Part shown: piece after piece, positions 49,801 to 62,444 of the stretch
Layout of the letters: each line of letters begins with the position of its first letter
How positions within the stretch are numbered: the stretch's first letter is position 1
Assembly: GCF_019925205.1 (NCBI RefSeq)
Contig: NC_083562.1
Span: 40,805,142 to 40,869,141 of the forward strand
DNA: 64,000 bases
Source of the DNA: Metopolophium dirhodum
Taxonomy: Eukaryota; Arthropoda; Insecta; Hemiptera; Aphididae
Direction: 5' to 3'
Program-made: the position numbers and the translations under genes
Notes under the pieces: model-generated
The model's database searches: none
What the model was told of the DNA's origin: nothing
What the model saw: the letters and a program-made list of their open reading frames with translations, nothing else

Positions 49801-50708
49801 ATGGAATGTAAATGGTAAGAAATATAAGAAATTAAAAGTCTCTAAACTGCTGTTGGAGTCGTCATTATTTTTTGTTACCAATACATTTTTGTTTTGGAAC
49901 AATATTATAATAGTAACTGACATTCAGAGTTTAAAATTACTATTTATTGCACTAAAACAGTAAAACCATATGCGTAAGAATATTTTGAATCATATAGAAT
50001 TGGAACTAATTATTGAGACTTGCATTTTTTTAATTTATTATTTTTAAATCTAAGAATTAGATATGATTATTTTAATTTTAAATACTTTGAACCCTCTCCG
50101 ACGTCGTGTTTAAAATACATAAATGTGGATGCACAAATAAACTAAAAACAGATGTGCCTTCGATTTTTGTGACAGAAATCGATGAAAATAGCTTTGCGAA
50201 AAGTCAAGAGATCTGCCGAAGAAGAGCCCTTGAAAATGATACGATACGGAAAAAATTACAAACTCGACCCTTAATAAGTATTATTAAATCGTGAAAAAAA
50301 ACCTTGTTAAAATATTATATTATTATTATATCGTATCGCTTACCCGTGCATGCAGCCAGGTAAAGATTGAGCGAGCTGCGCGGACGCTCGGAATTCGATT
50401 TCATGGCGGCGGCCGAGTTGAGTTGTTCTTGTCCTTGTTGTGGCTGTTGTTGTTGTTGTTGTTGTCGATGGCGATGCGGAGCTTTGTCCCCGTTGGAGAG
50501 CGATGCACGAGTGCCGTCGTCCGCCGTCGGCGCGTCGCCTTCTCGGCTACCTGGGCCGGGCGAGGCCCCTTCCTCCATCAACGTCTCCAACTCCATGGGA
50601 CCGGCGAACTGCGGCCGCGCGTAACCAGACGTCTTCCGCCGGGGGGGACCTCCGCCTCCGCTCAGATTCAACCGGTGTGTTTGCTGGGGTTGCGGCTTCG
50701 GCGGTTTC
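37899..50708 (-). CDS. Tret1-like facilitated trehalose/sugar transporter (MFS, SLC2-like), 5'-incomplete
   Basis: Exons on the minus strand: 50708-50344, 41748-41399, 40033-39755, 39063-38755, 38497-38389, 38203-37899. The last five code a 12-helix MFS core of about 450 aa. Family motifs in order: NMGALAAGCALTWSSP (helix 1), SWVGSLVTLG, DRLGRKST (loop 2/3), YVARVLAGIAVG, VPMYIAEIAE, MPDSPQSLL (the PESP-type motif), WQQLSGINVVLLYSE (helix 7), GFGPLPWAIMGEIFP (helix 10) and PQTEGKTLQEIQ (the carboxyl-terminal PETKG-type motif). Such proteins move trehalose or glucose across the plasma membrane by facilitated diffusion; substrate is inferred from family only. The 365-nt upstream exon ends in phase 1 with LYLAACT plus a G, and the core exon opens TG-AAC, making a Val that completes the expected LAA-x-VN-GALAAG sequence. 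No start exon was found upstream, though an in-exon ATG (PMELE) could start a shorter form. The helix-1 exon also has an ATG at 41767, but it lies before a good TTTGCAG acceptor. Confidence 0.88.
41198..41368. mobile_element. Short hAT-like MITE 30 bp from a splice donor
   Basis: The 171-bp element has inverted ends CATAGGCGTAAATAGTG and CACTATTTGCGTCTATG and internal G- and C-runs. Flanks are GTGTGTGT on both sides (41190-41197 and 41369-41376), which fits an 8-bp duplication but is weakened by being a GT microsatellite. It lies in the intron just past the donor at 41398 of the helix-1 exon of the sugar transporter. Confidence 0.75.
42618..43133. mobile_element. Non-autonomous hAT element, second copy, in the sugar-transporter intron
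   Basis: The 516-bp element begins CAAGGCTGGGCAAGTTAA and ends TTAATTCCCAGCCTTG. It is flanked by a perfect 8-bp duplication, CATAGACG, at 42610-42617 and 43134-43141. It is the inverted counterpart of the copy at 15137-15635 over its whole length and has no open frame. Confidence 0.9.
43142..47647. other. Transporter intron, no further coding exon recognised
   Basis: Part of the 8.6-kb intron between 41749 and 50343. It is AT-rich. Open frames at 43477 and 44223 on the plus strand have no recognisable similarity and no splice context. Confidence 0.5.
47648..48388. mobile_element. Possible hAT-like element with AGTATT-rich ends
   Basis: The left end AGTCTTGTAAAGTACTT then AAAAGTATT pairs with the right end AATACTTTTAAAAAGTATCT followed by TTATAAGACT, read in reverse. 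The interior is AT-rich and non-coding. No matching 8-bp flanks were found, so the borders are approximate. It lies in the long transporter intron. Confidence 0.45.
50106..50294 (+). other. Unassigned open frame adjacent to the transporter N-terminal exon
   Basis: Sixty-two codons on the plus strand. The product includes TDVPSIFVTEIDENSFAKSQ and EICRRRALENDTIRKKL, which is less repetitive than the random frames nearby. It has no recognised family and could be a decayed gene fragment or chance. It does not belong to the minus-strand transporter. Confidence 0.2.
50344..50708 (-). CDS. Cytosolic N-terminal exon of the Tret1-like transporter (Pro-, Gly- and Gln-rich)
   Basis: A GC-rich 365-nt exon, far above its AT-rich surroundings, bounded by a GATATAG acceptor (50710-50709) and a GGTAAGC donor at 50343. 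It is open throughout in one minus-strand frame: KPPKPQPQQ, then a Gly/Pro-rich block, RRKTSGYARPQFAGP, MELETLMEEG, a Ser/Gly/Asp-rich linker, a run of seven Gln followed by PQQGQEQ, and finally RSSLNLYLAACT. The last segment looks like the lead into membrane helix 1 of SLC2-type carriers, which is how it is tied to the core exon at 41748. RRKTSGY resembles a basophilic kinase site. Long disordered N-termini are known from Drosophila Tret1-1 isoform A. The opposite strand is also open because of the GC content; I treat that as a shadow. The only in-frame Met codons are internal, so either an upstream exon supplies the start or translation begins at PMELE. Confidence 0.75.
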
Positions 50709-53700
50709 CTATATCGTACACGACAATACTATATTAAAATATTAAAATAAATACCAAATCGCGATAATATTAATATCATACGGGATCACGATTTGGATAA
50801 TCTCTCGATAAAACATAATATTACGATGTTATAAATAATGATATTATAGTATTATTATAATGCGCGTAACGCAATAATTATTCGACGGTATTAATTTCGT
50901 CAAAAGACGAAAAATTATACAACAAAACATTTATTGAGGTTTATATAGGCTTATATACGTGGAGCCAATATACGCGTTCTTAAGATTTCCAATGAGTAAT
51001 AATTATTATAATATTTCAAAAATGTTTAATAATGGCTACGAACAAATTAACTATTCAGTATTTCCTATACCGTGCATACCGTGGATGTTAATTACTAATT
51101 AGTAGTCCACATTTGAGCGACTATAAAAGTGATTTCCATTTAATGATTATTAGTTCGCATTTCGTGTTTTTTAAACCCACCTGCGTATCTAGATTCTAAT
51201 AAAAATCAAAATGTTTGATATACTAAAAAATAAAGTACCTAATTATTAGGGTATAATTAAAAATATAATACCAATTACTGATTATTAAAGTTTAAATTCC
51301 AGTAAGTTATATAATTATACCAGCGATGCATAATATATATTTATGACATATGTGGATTCATAATACTTCATTACTAAGGGTGCGTAAAAATGTTAAGTCA
51401 AGTGAAAAACAATAAAAACCCTTAAGCTTTAAACCACCTGCAATCAATCAAAACTTAACTGTTTATTTTTTTTTTATCTAAAATTCGTTTACAAATTCGT
51501 AGTAGAACGTTAAATGTATTGGTTTACAATGATGAGTTTTTTTCGTTTTATTATAGCAGCTAAAAATACTTCAATCTTGTAAAAATGCCCAGGTATTTTT
51601 AAATAACTTCAACTTAAAAAATTAAAAAAAAAATACAAAAAAAGAGAAATATTTACACAACACCAGTTTTTGACAAAATCGTAATTTGTTTTTTTTTCAG
51701 ATTCATAGAATCCTCGTAATTATTTGCACTGTTCCACGTTATGTCTGTATTGACTTGAGTTATTAACAATAATATAAGTATTATAATATTACAATAAATT
51801 GTATGCAATTTTTGGAGATTATAAAATATCTTTAGAAATTGCCAAACATGCTCGTATGCGTGTGATTTATCATTTGAATCAAATTTAACGAATCCAATGA
51901 AATTACTACAATATTATTACCTACTCAATGACAACGACAACTTACACTCTAAATTTAAGCTATACCGCAAAGTGACTTCCTAGTTTTTATTATTTTAAAA
52001 AATACAGAGAGGGCTATTCAATTTCTAAGTAGACTTATGATATAATACTACTATTACGCAGCAGCACTCTTCATCGATTGGTCGTTTGTATAAACACAGC
52101 ACAGGCCACGTGTATGTACTATATAGGGTATCTACACACCACACACACTATAAATAAATGTTTTTTGAAGTTCAGTAAAATTTTGTGTCGACGCTCTTTC
52201 AGAGTCGTGCTGTTTATTTTGTGAACAACGATATTATAATATAATATAAATATTATAGTATTGGGTATACCCACAAAGGGCACAAACCCAACTTGATGAT
52301 CGTAAAAATAACACTATATTAATTGAAAGTAAATAAAATGTATTACAAACAACAATAATTTATAAACACAAATTAATGAATGTGCCGTTAAAGTCATCAA
52401 TGAGTACATACTTTAAAATATAAAAAAAATTATTATTGCATGCTGAAATAAATACATTTAAAATAAATTTAATTTTACAATAACTAAAAAAATGTTTTAT
52501 TATAATAATATATGAGTTGTAGGTAGGTACCTATAATTTCATACCATACTGTTTCTACTAAAACATAAGATTATATTCTATAATGTGATTTTTTTCTTAA
52601 AAAAAAAAAATCTTTAGTTCAAAAAAAATATTTTATTTTATATTCTCCAAATAAGTTTACAAAACTGCAAAAAGTATTTTGATTGGGTTTTATTCGTGTC
52701 GGGGTATGCGACACGATTCAGATGTCATTAATTTAGGTACCTACTAGTCGTAAATGCGTCGGATTAATCGATAAGGTAATTACTAATTACTAATAAATTG
52801 CACGTGTATAATGTATATGTAAACAATTTATCCCTATATCCATTTATAATGTTTTTCACTAGAAAAAATGTATTTATTTTTAACTTTTATAGACAGAATT
52901 TTAAATAATTTTTTAATTGTCGATCACCGGTGGTTGTTTAACTTGTTCGCGCAGGGTCACGAAGCCTGGTGGAATGGTACATACTATATAGTGTATGACT
53001 ATTCGAATATATTAAAATATTCCGAAAATGTAGAGAATGAAAATCATAATAGGTACATAAAAAAGAAAATAAATGCAGAAACGCACATATAATATTACAT
53101 TGTTTAATGTTGTGCTCATATATGATGTGTTACACAATATTCTGGTTTGATAGTTCGTACACAGTCCTTACAAACGGTTAAGCGTATCACGGTGAACGAC
53201 ATCCGCAGTTATGTTATACTATGATTCTTACATGTTTGAGACCTATTCGATGGGGTAAATTAAATACGAGTATATAATAAAGCATTATTTTATGCTTGTT
53301 TTTAAAGTATTAACAAAAGTATTCCGACTAAAATGTTTGTTAAAACTTTTCTCATAATCATTTAAGGGGTCCCTAAGGTTCAATATTTAAAACCGAACCG
53401 TGCCGGTGTATCATAATAATATCATATTATATTATGGTCAATGTGGTCTTAAACTCTATAAAGATACAGAAGTTGATCGATCGTACACGAATAAGATAGA
53501 TTTGCCAATCTAATATAGATGATAGTGTAACGTCACCTCTATCAAGTTAGAGAGTAAAACGTAGAAATGTAATAATAATAAGCGGCGTAGAACGTAAAAC
53601 GTTAGAGGTAACAGGTCTTAGTACCAAAGTGTCACATCTGAAAATTAAACGACGGTGTCTATAACATGTACCTAGATAGTACGTGTTTGTATACGCCGAT

Positions 53701-53960
53701 GTTCATAATATTATTGAATGCAATATACACATTATATAATATTATATATATTATACATTAATACAAATCACATATCGATGAACACTAAAAGTTTTTCCGC
53801 GCTTCCTCCGAGCAATATTATTCGATCGACCGCAAAGTAAATATTATAATATTATTATAGGCACGTATAACATTTTCTAAGTGCGGATACCGGAAAACCA
53901 CGACGCTAACAACGTTCCAGATTGTAATAACTGCATCCGTCGTACGGTTATGGAACTCGT
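50709..53960. other. No gene recognised; expected location of the transporter's first exon
   Basis: The phase-1 acceptor at 50709 demands an upstream coding exon on the minus strand. I could not identify one with a start codon and a phase-1 donor in this AT-rich stretch. Confidence 0.4.
51475..51690 (+). repeat. Diverged family A 5' fragment
   Basis: ATGTATTGGTTTACAATGAT and an AAAAAGAGAAATATTTACAC stretch correspond, with many changes, to the first 250 bp of the copy at 5751. Confidence 0.45.
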
Positions 53961-54122
53961 AAATCGTAATGGTCGACGATAATGATTGTAATCCGATGTT
54001 GCACATGCGCTGGCGACAGGTTAAGTGCGCGAGGCCGCCGTCAGCGCGGAATTCCACGAATCTCAGATACATGTTTTGGCAGATTGGCTATATATTTTTA
54101 ACGCGGATGAGGTCGGTCGAAG

Positions 54123-54230
54123 ATGGCTGTGAAAAAAAAACGCCGACGGAAAGCCCAACGCAAAAATTTCACACTTTTTTTTTTGGTTGTGCTTTTCAGT
54201 GTTATACTACGTTGCTATTTATATTATTAA
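54123..54230 (+). other. Small open frame, basic N-terminus plus hydrophobic segment
   Basis: ATG in a favourable AAGATGG context opens 35 codons: MAVKKKRRRKAQRKNF, then a hydrophobic TLFFLVVLFSVIL stretch, and a stop. It lies in a GC-enriched patch at 53.8-54.5 kb. It could be a chance frame, part of a first exon, or a micropeptide; there is no homology that I recognise. Confidence 0.15.
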
Positions 54231-54499
54231 CCGTACTATCGCGATCCGAACGGTTTAATGTCTATCGTAACAGAACAATAAGCCGTATGATTGTAGGAAT
54301 ACTATATAAAGGCGAATATTTATAAATATTTACAGAAATCACGTATTAATTACAGTATGTAGGTAATTGGCAGCGCATTACGCAAGCGACACTCAACATT
54401 ACTTGTTCGCCGTGTAAATGTACTGGGAAAATTCCGAATTTCCGGACCGTTCGAACCAGCTTAGGCCACCGGATGACGGTCGCTCCTCGCGATTTTCAA

Positions 54500-57400
54500 G
54501 CAAATAATGATTAATAACACCAAAACAAATCCTGTACGTAGCCCGTGGTGATAAAAGGAGAGACTAAAAGAAAAATTTCCAATTTCCTATTTGCTCTACA
54601 AACATAGGTAATAATTAACAGTTAATGACATAGTAGTTATATGGTAGTGTTGAACGTTTGGAAACATACACAAAACGATACACCAATTTTTATTGGTTTA
54701 AATCGAATTTGTTCAGATTTTCAGAATATTGCGGTTATGATATCGATTTTTCGAAAATATCTCTTTAACGTTTCTGTAATACGCACATTCATCGATAAAT
54801 TAATATACCTATAGGCTATAATGTTAAACATTACTCAATAATATTGCGTACGCAGAGATTAAAATTCCGTTTCAATAAAAATTAAAACGGTTTTATTATT
54901 AATTTATTACACGTAGGAGGTATACTTTACGTCAATACAAGTATTATATTACTCTATTTTTTTTAAACTTATTTAAATATTTACTACTGATAATGTTTAT
55001 AAATTATCGTTGGTTTAGTTTTTATATTAAAGATACCACAGGTACTATAATATGCAAATAAATTATAATATATATTTCAATAATTAATAATAAATGCTAT
55101 TTGGGAGAAATGTACAACAAGATAATGACGTGTGTATGCAGGTGGGACATTCCCACCATATTTATCACCGTCAAAAACTTTTAGTTAAAACGCATTTTTG
55201 CACAGCAGTGGACTACCACATTATATAATTTTTATGTATTTATTCTATCTATTCCTTGTGTATTCTGTGTGAATTAATTAAGTCGAATAGTTTCAATAGA
55301 TTACGATTCATTTGAATTGCTATCATAAAAGAATAATAAAAATTAATAATCAATATAAGTATTATTATATTGTATTATTATACCTTTTACCTAACAGGAA
55401 GATTAATACGTATTTCCTTTAAAAGTTCTGATTAACCGAATGTATCAGTTGTATTGCATTGATATTTTTTTTATTGTATTTTTATTGAAAACTCTTCACA
55501 TGTTTTGATGTAGTACATTTATAAAGATAATGTAATTGTGGGTAACTGGAGGGGGGATAGCAATAGCATGACGTATCTGGTGACTTAAACATATCAAATC
55601 ATCGTTTTTTTTTTTTTTTAACACAATGATTTATCAAATTAATGTTTAAGTTAAACGTACTAAGACCAAATGTATTAATAATCGATTTTGCATAAATACA
55701 TACCTATCTGGCTATCTTAGCAAATCTGTTATTAATGGATAAAGTATCGATTGAATATTTATATATCAATAATATAAATCGGTCAAGATTAAATAGCATA
55801 CGGACCTATAATTGAACCTCTCTGAATATAGTTTTAATGGGTCTAATGAATAATGATTTGAAAGACTTATAGGACGAATGTGTTTACACGGATAAAATGG
55901 CAAATTGTACGTTCGGAATAATCCATTTAACATTGTTATGCTCAATATTATACTGAATACTAGGTATTTGACCTATCGCCAAATTTAAAAGTAAGAATAT
56001 TAACTAGTGATTTTATTTTATATTTTAATTTTAAATCGAGTTATCAGCATTTAAAGTGTATAAACAATTTACAATTTTAAAATGCGAGCATAACTTGATT
56101 AAAATATAAAATAAAACCTATGAGATTCGCTAGTTAATATTCTTACTTTTAAATTTGATTATTGGACAGTTCAGTCTAATATTAAAAATCAGAGTTAAAT
56201 GTATTACTCAGAACGTACAATTTGCTATGTAGGACGGAGATACAACACATGCAAGTGAAGCGTCCTCTTAAGGAAATTGTAAATAACCTTATACCTAAAC
56301 CTTATACATTAAACATAATGTTTAATACATACGGAAGGACTAAAAATATGAAACTGTATATTATGTATATTAACTATTATATACTGGGAAAGTCGCAATA
56401 CTGTATAGTAGGTGACTATTGTACCTGATTATTGAGTATAGCTCACTGTAATATATGTGTGAAATCTGAATTCAAGGATAAATCATGGCATACGAAAAAT
56501 GAATCCTAGTGGAGACGGAGAATAATTTATATTGATATTAATAATTTATTTCTCTATTGGTAAGCGGTAGGTTGAACTAATTTTGACAAAAAACAAATCG
56601 CATATTATATCACATAAATAGTATAATACTATTCTAGTTTTAATTCAAATTGCTAAATGTTACAACTTTACAAGATTATAAGTCAAAAACAACGTACCTA
56701 CCATAGAAGCTGAAAATTAATCTAGTGGTTTTTTTTTAATGTGGATAGTAAATAATAATAGATGTAGCTAGGTATAATGACGAAATGTTCCAAGTCAAAT
56801 AAAACGAATAATATTTTTAGAATATTACGAATATTAAACAAAAAATATAATTTTCGAATAAATATCTAATTTTGTATGTACCAACTAAATCCAATTTGCT
56901 ACCAAAACGCACACGCAAAATTTAAGATTGAAGCATTTTTTTCTACCAAAAGGTATGATCAGACACGAAAATAAAAAATAATAATGCCCACATCATTGTA
57001 AAACTAAAATAGTAATCTCTCTTATAATCAAAAAAAGTAAAAGATTTTTTTGTATTGGATAATATATGAAAAAAACGATGAATTGCATTTAACTTGCATA
57101 ATGCATTATTAGTTTAAAATTTTTACCATCACTTGAAATTTTATATTACCTCTTATTAAAATAATAGTTAAAATATGACAGAAATATGATTACGCATTTT
57201 TGGACGATCATATATTTTTATATAATAAAGAATGTAAGATAAATACTCAAAAGAAAACTTATAACAAACTTCTCGAAAATAAACCGATTATATTATATCG
57301 TTAACGCTCTGTTATCTAAAATATTTTCATAATAAGAGAACCAAGGAATTGTATAAGTTTTTTATAAATATTCATATTATGTGATAATACGAGTATATAC

Positions 57401-59264
57401 GTATAATATAAATTTTACATTTTACAACAAACACAACCAGATATTAGAATAATAGCTTTTCATGACCAATACGCAGTCTTAAAATCTTAAATCTGAATGT
57501 ATATAAAACACTGAAGAATTTATATTGACATACTATATATTATAAAAATCAGAAAATAATCGAAATATTAAAAAATACCTTCTATATAATGGGTAATAAC
57601 TAATAGTTATGTTTTACAAAAAAAATTGCTTTTCGCGTACACATTTTCTTTTTACAATATTAATGGACAACTTATACTAATGATAATTTATTATTTTATA
57701 ACTTTAAACTATGAACTACTGAGTAGGTGAGACTTAAAAGTATGGTTACATATTATTTAATAACTATTGAACTATTTAATATTATGAAATAGTTATTTTT
57801 TTAATACACTAAAATTTAAAAAATCTGTATAATTTTAGAACTGTGTATTGCAACATTAGAAAACGATTATAATTTAATAGGTACCTACAATATTATATGA
57901 GTAAATTAATTTTTATTATTTGAAAAACTGAAATGTATAATACACCATATATGGTATAGGTACTATAAGTATACTTCCACGCATTACTCTTTACTATATA
58001 ATGGATACTGCATGTACTACTTGAAAACTATAAACACAAGAACATTTTTTGAAAAGTTATCAGATCAAGATAGTCGAACAATTTGTTATTATGAAAATAT
58101 TACATTACCACCCAACTTCATCGAAGAAAACCGTACTATTATATAACCTTTCTTATACTAAAACGTATTTTATAAAGTGTGTTATAAAAATACCATAAAA
58201 TAATGAGTGTTAAAGAGCAAACAATATAACATAACAACTGGAGTAAAATAATTTTGAAATTTTCTGGTTTTTAATGGCTATATTTGTCTAGCCCTGTGTA
58301 TTATGAGTTATGGCTAATGTATGTAACTTGTAACCACAACGCATAACTAATAGTTATAAAATAAATTTAAAACTTGACGCACGTGATCCGTTTACTATTA
58401 TAAATATAATATACGGAGGTACAACTATGAATTAAGATTTTTAATCTCAACTGAATTATTTATAAATGCGAAAATGATCTTGCCAATTTCAATTCAATTC
58501 AATGTCAGTAGGTAATATATATAATATATTATATACTTATATATTATTATGTATATACGTATACCGAATTATAAACTCTAATACAGTAGACTCGAATGAA
58601 ATGCGATAACACATCAAGTTAAATAGCTGAACAATAATAATTATATCATCACAAAAATCGAACCTCATTGATTATCGCTCGATCGTGCATTCGTCCCCGC
58701 GATAATATGTTTCATATATTTTTATGCACTGAGGGGGGCTAGTATAATGTACGACTGTGATTCATTATAATATAAGTACAGCGAAATTGCTATTCTAGCA
58801 CTAAAACAAATATCCAAGTAAAAATCGATAGTGTCCTGATATAGATAATAATATTATAATATGCTTTCCTGGCGTGTTTTACTATAATCAAGGGTGCCTG
58901 CAAGGGGTGCAGCGAGCTGATGTGTGTGGAATGCCCCCACCCCTAAGTTTTTCTGCTAATGTTCGTATAATAGGGTTTACATGCTTTATTTTTATAAATA
59001 TTTTCAAAAGCTATTTTTTCTAATAAAAGTCATCATTGTTTACTAATTAAAAATTAAGTGTTACAAAGTAAAAACTATAATAAAATGTTCCAGTCTCTTA
59101 ATCTAATACTGTTAGATGTAAAATTACAATATCTGCAAATTGAATGGTATGACTTTTTGTCGTAAGTTTTACAACAATTTAAAAAAAACTAAAAAAAATC
59201 CATTAATACTTTATAAACGACAATTTTCAACGTCACTTCTCTGCCTTAATTTTGAACCGAGATC
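54500..59264. other. No gene recognised
   Basis: AT-rich non-coding sequence with one MITE arm (56210). A TIR-like CAAGGGTGCCTGCAAGGGGT lies at about 58890. Confidence 0.55.
56210..56275 (+). repeat. Single-arm fragment of the TCTCCGTCTTAC MITE family
   Basis: GTAGGACGGAGATACAACAC followed by GCGTCCTCTTAA matches the right arm of the copies at 31060-31114 and 36030-36068. The partner arm is not seen nearby. Confidence 0.6.
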
Positions 59265-59760
59265 ATTATTTTAGATTCTGAGCGGAGCGAGGAAGCTCAA
59301 GCCTGGATTAAGACATTTTAAGGCCCAGGGGCTAAAGTTTTAAATGAGGCCCCTGTACGAAAAAAAAAAATAATCTATATATTATTTTATATTAGCTATT
59401 AGGTACCTGTTATAATAAATATGTATAGGTATTAGGTACATAGCAATAAATAATGAATAATGTATCACTTTATTTATAAATTATAATTTACAAGCTTTTT
59501 TCCTCGTTAAATAATTATAGCCTATAACGAAAAAAATAATGGACAAATCTGAGGCCCCTAAATAAATTCTAACTATCGAGGCCTGGTGGCCATGCCCCCC
59601 CCCCTTTAATCTGGAAGCTAGTGGTTTTACAATGGTGTTTATTTTTTTTTTTTACAAATTTTTATAGAAAATTTAGCGCTCTATATTTTACACCCGATTA
59701 AGTTTTTTGATAATACTCATAGTTTTTGGGTTATTATCGAAAAACTAAAAAAATTCCTTC
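59265..59760 (+). repeat. Family A 5' fragment split by a nested insertion
   Basis: ATTTTAGATTCTGAGCGGAG then GAGGAAGCT lies at 59269-59297; the sequence resumes GGAAGCTAGTGGTTTTACAA at 59613. The part in between is a younger insertion. Confidence 0.7.
59298..59612. mobile_element. Small hAT-like insertion nested in family A
   Basis: A 315-bp insert beginning CAAGCCTGGATTAAG and ending CCCCTTTAATCT. GGAAGCT flanks both sides (59291-59297 and 59613-59619); extending to 8 bp gives AGGAAGCT against TGGAAGCT. The inserted DNA has imperfect inverted ends (GGATTAAG and CTTTAATC) and a GGCCCC-rich interior. The uninterrupted site exists at 35098-35138. Confidence 0.7.
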
Positions 59761-61759
59761 TTTGAAGCCGACCTAGGAGGTGGGGAAAAACATATTTTCC
59801 TAATATAAAACCCATACTTTAGAAATTAAAATAATTTCAAGCTTTCTACTAATTAATTCTGAATTTAAACCTAACTTGACCGGGCTTAATTATTTATGTT
59901 ACCGTGTTTCGAATCTACTACTTGCGCGTATATAACATCGCACAACTAATATACGCATGTTTGTTTACTAAATAATAAAATAAAATAATACATCAATACG
60001 ACGTTCTAAAGAGAAGTAGTAGAAATCTCGATTGTAATACATCTCTATATTGTATAGGTATTTATAATGTAGTGTACCTACTCAAAAGGGACAAACGAAT
60101 TGAATAAATTATTTCAATCGTCGTATCATTATAGAAACGTTTCACGAAAAATTGTTTTTGACTTTCAGATTTGACTTTGGTACATACTGTACAGAGTACA
60201 GAGCAACTTACTGATGATGATTATAAAGTGTATGTGTTAATTTTTTTTTTCTTTAAACCATTATTTATGTTAGGCATCTATATGTATATCTCGTTCGCGT
60301 ACGTTCGGAATCACTTTGAATAATTTTCATTTTAGATAAGCCACGGACATCAGATAATAACTATGCATTATGATTATATTATACGGCGAGTAGTGTTTCA
60401 CTTAATCGCGTTCGCGTAAATATATTATTGTAACTATATCGTATGTATAGCATCGATACTATTTAACATAAACGAAACCTATAAGAACCAAAACAAGTAT
60501 AAGAACATTATAAATGTTTTGCTGCTAAGGTATACATTACGTAGGTATATTGTTATATTTATTTGTCTCGTGTACTATCTTAAATCTAATAGGCACTCAC
60601 CAAGAACTGTACAGCTATCATTTTTGTTGTTGTTGTTGTCGTTGTGTATGGTATTGTTGTGTTTTCGATGTCGTAAATCGTACTATTATTATTTATTTAT
60701 GTTTATGTAGATGTATGAATATAAGATGATAAAATATAATGTACGTAGGTACAATATACTTACAAGTTATAAATATAATGCAAAACAGCTAGTTTAATCA
60801 GTATAATATTATCATCTGTGCTAAAGTATGTATCATACTTATAATATATTATTTAGTCATAATAAGTATTAAATACGCCTATTGCGAGATTTATTCTTTA
60901 CATTTTTAAAAATGGTTAACTTTTTTATTTATACTTATTGATTTTGGCGGGTAATATTGTTATTGTTAATATTCAGTGCTACTGTGCTACCTATTCAAAA
61001 TTTCTGGTTTTGGCGAAACAATTATGATTATAGCAGGAGCCAGGAGAAATTTATTTTACCGGTTAATAATATTCATCAGTTACCCTTCCTCGAATCACCA
61101 TCCAGAGATTAATAACTTATAAAAGGAAATTAAATTTAGTCTTTAAATATGTTGTACATACTATTAATCTGTTTTCAATTATAATACTTTATGTTGAAAT
61201 TGTAATAGTTTATAATGCATATGTTATATAGTTGCGTAATCTAAACGAATAGGTATACCAGTAGGTATACGATAACATAATATGAGTCTAATCCATGAGT
61301 AATTAAGCTTAGTAAAATTATTCATGATAAACCTATAATCCTATTGAACATAATAATAATAATACTTATAATATAAGTAGGTAGTAAAGCTTACCTAATA
61401 GCCAATATCTAAAATCTAAGTTGTGACCAAAAAAAGTACGAAACCCATATATTGATACAATACAGACATTTATAATTTATCTGTAATTAAAATTGAATAG
61501 GAAATTGAAAAAATAAAATTCCTAACTGATTTTTCAATTCCTCTAGTAAAGATAAAATAAATGTTCAATAACCCATGCTAGTTCAATAAATGATGTTACT
61601 TATGGGCAAGTATTATGCAAACAGTTCGCCCCCATTTAGCGATACCACAACGAAAAAAAAATAGAGTTTAAATTAATATAATATTTTTAGTTCTTCGAAA
61701 ATGCAACTGTGAAAAGCAAAAATACATATTATAAAAATAATTATTATAATTTATTTGTA

Positions 61760-62441
61760 TCCTACTAATATTATAAACGCAAAAATTTGTAAGTATGTTT
61801 GTTACTCTTTCAAGTAAAAACTATTGAATGGATTTTAATGAAACTTTACAATAATATAGCTTATACATCAGAATAACACATAGGCTACAATTTATAAAGA
61901 TATATTGCGTGAATTTTTTTATTTTAATTTTAATTTAAAAAATGTTTAAATTGTATACCTATACCTTTTTTTAGTAAGAAATAGTCGCTGGCTGAAAATA
62001 AATAACATTCAAACAATAAATTAATTTTTGTGTGTAGATTAGACCTCTGGGAAGAAGACAGGCTAATTTAAAAATGGTTAAATTTGGTTTTTTTTTATTC
62101 ATCTGATATTAGTACGGTTAGGTTAGGTTAGGATTTTGTATTAATTGATTATATTAATCCACCACAGGTGGAATACGACAAAATTGGTATAACTTTGATA
62201 CTTTAGAGTTACACCATACGTACAAACAGCACGGGGTCCGCGATCTACCGCAGGTAGATTGCCTACCTGATAATACACTGCTGCGAATTAGAATTTTTAT
62301 TCCGAGCAAGTTAAGATAAATTTCCGAGTTAAGATAAATTTTGAACACCATACACCGAATATTAAATAATGAATTTAACAAAGTTTGAGTCATATAGAGA
62401 TGGTACATTTAACGAGCAACGAAGTGCACAGGATCTGCTAG
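61760..62441 (+). mobile_element. Non-autonomous Helitron
   Basis: The 5' end TCCTACTAATATTATAAACG, then TGGATTTTAATGAAACTTTA, is the familiar start of many insect Helitrons, beginning TC after an A. The 3' end AAGTGCACAGGATCTGCTAG ends in CTAG. There is no Rep/helicase coding sequence. The base after CTAG is G rather than the expected T, so the right border may be shared with the next element. Confidence 0.65.
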
Positions 62442-62444
62442 GTA

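Noticed and set aside
49745..49963. 72-codon frame starting LVGNIRDQYGARIIF that hints at a KH-domain GxxG-like segment
   Set aside because: The required GxxG loop is absent, the downstream part is low-complexity, and the same stretch is open on both strands.
50291..50745. Long plus-strand frames over the 50.3-50.7 kb GC-rich exon
   Set aside because: Low-complexity Cys/Val runs arise from the reverse of the Gln-codon repeat; the minus strand has splice sites and fits the transporter.
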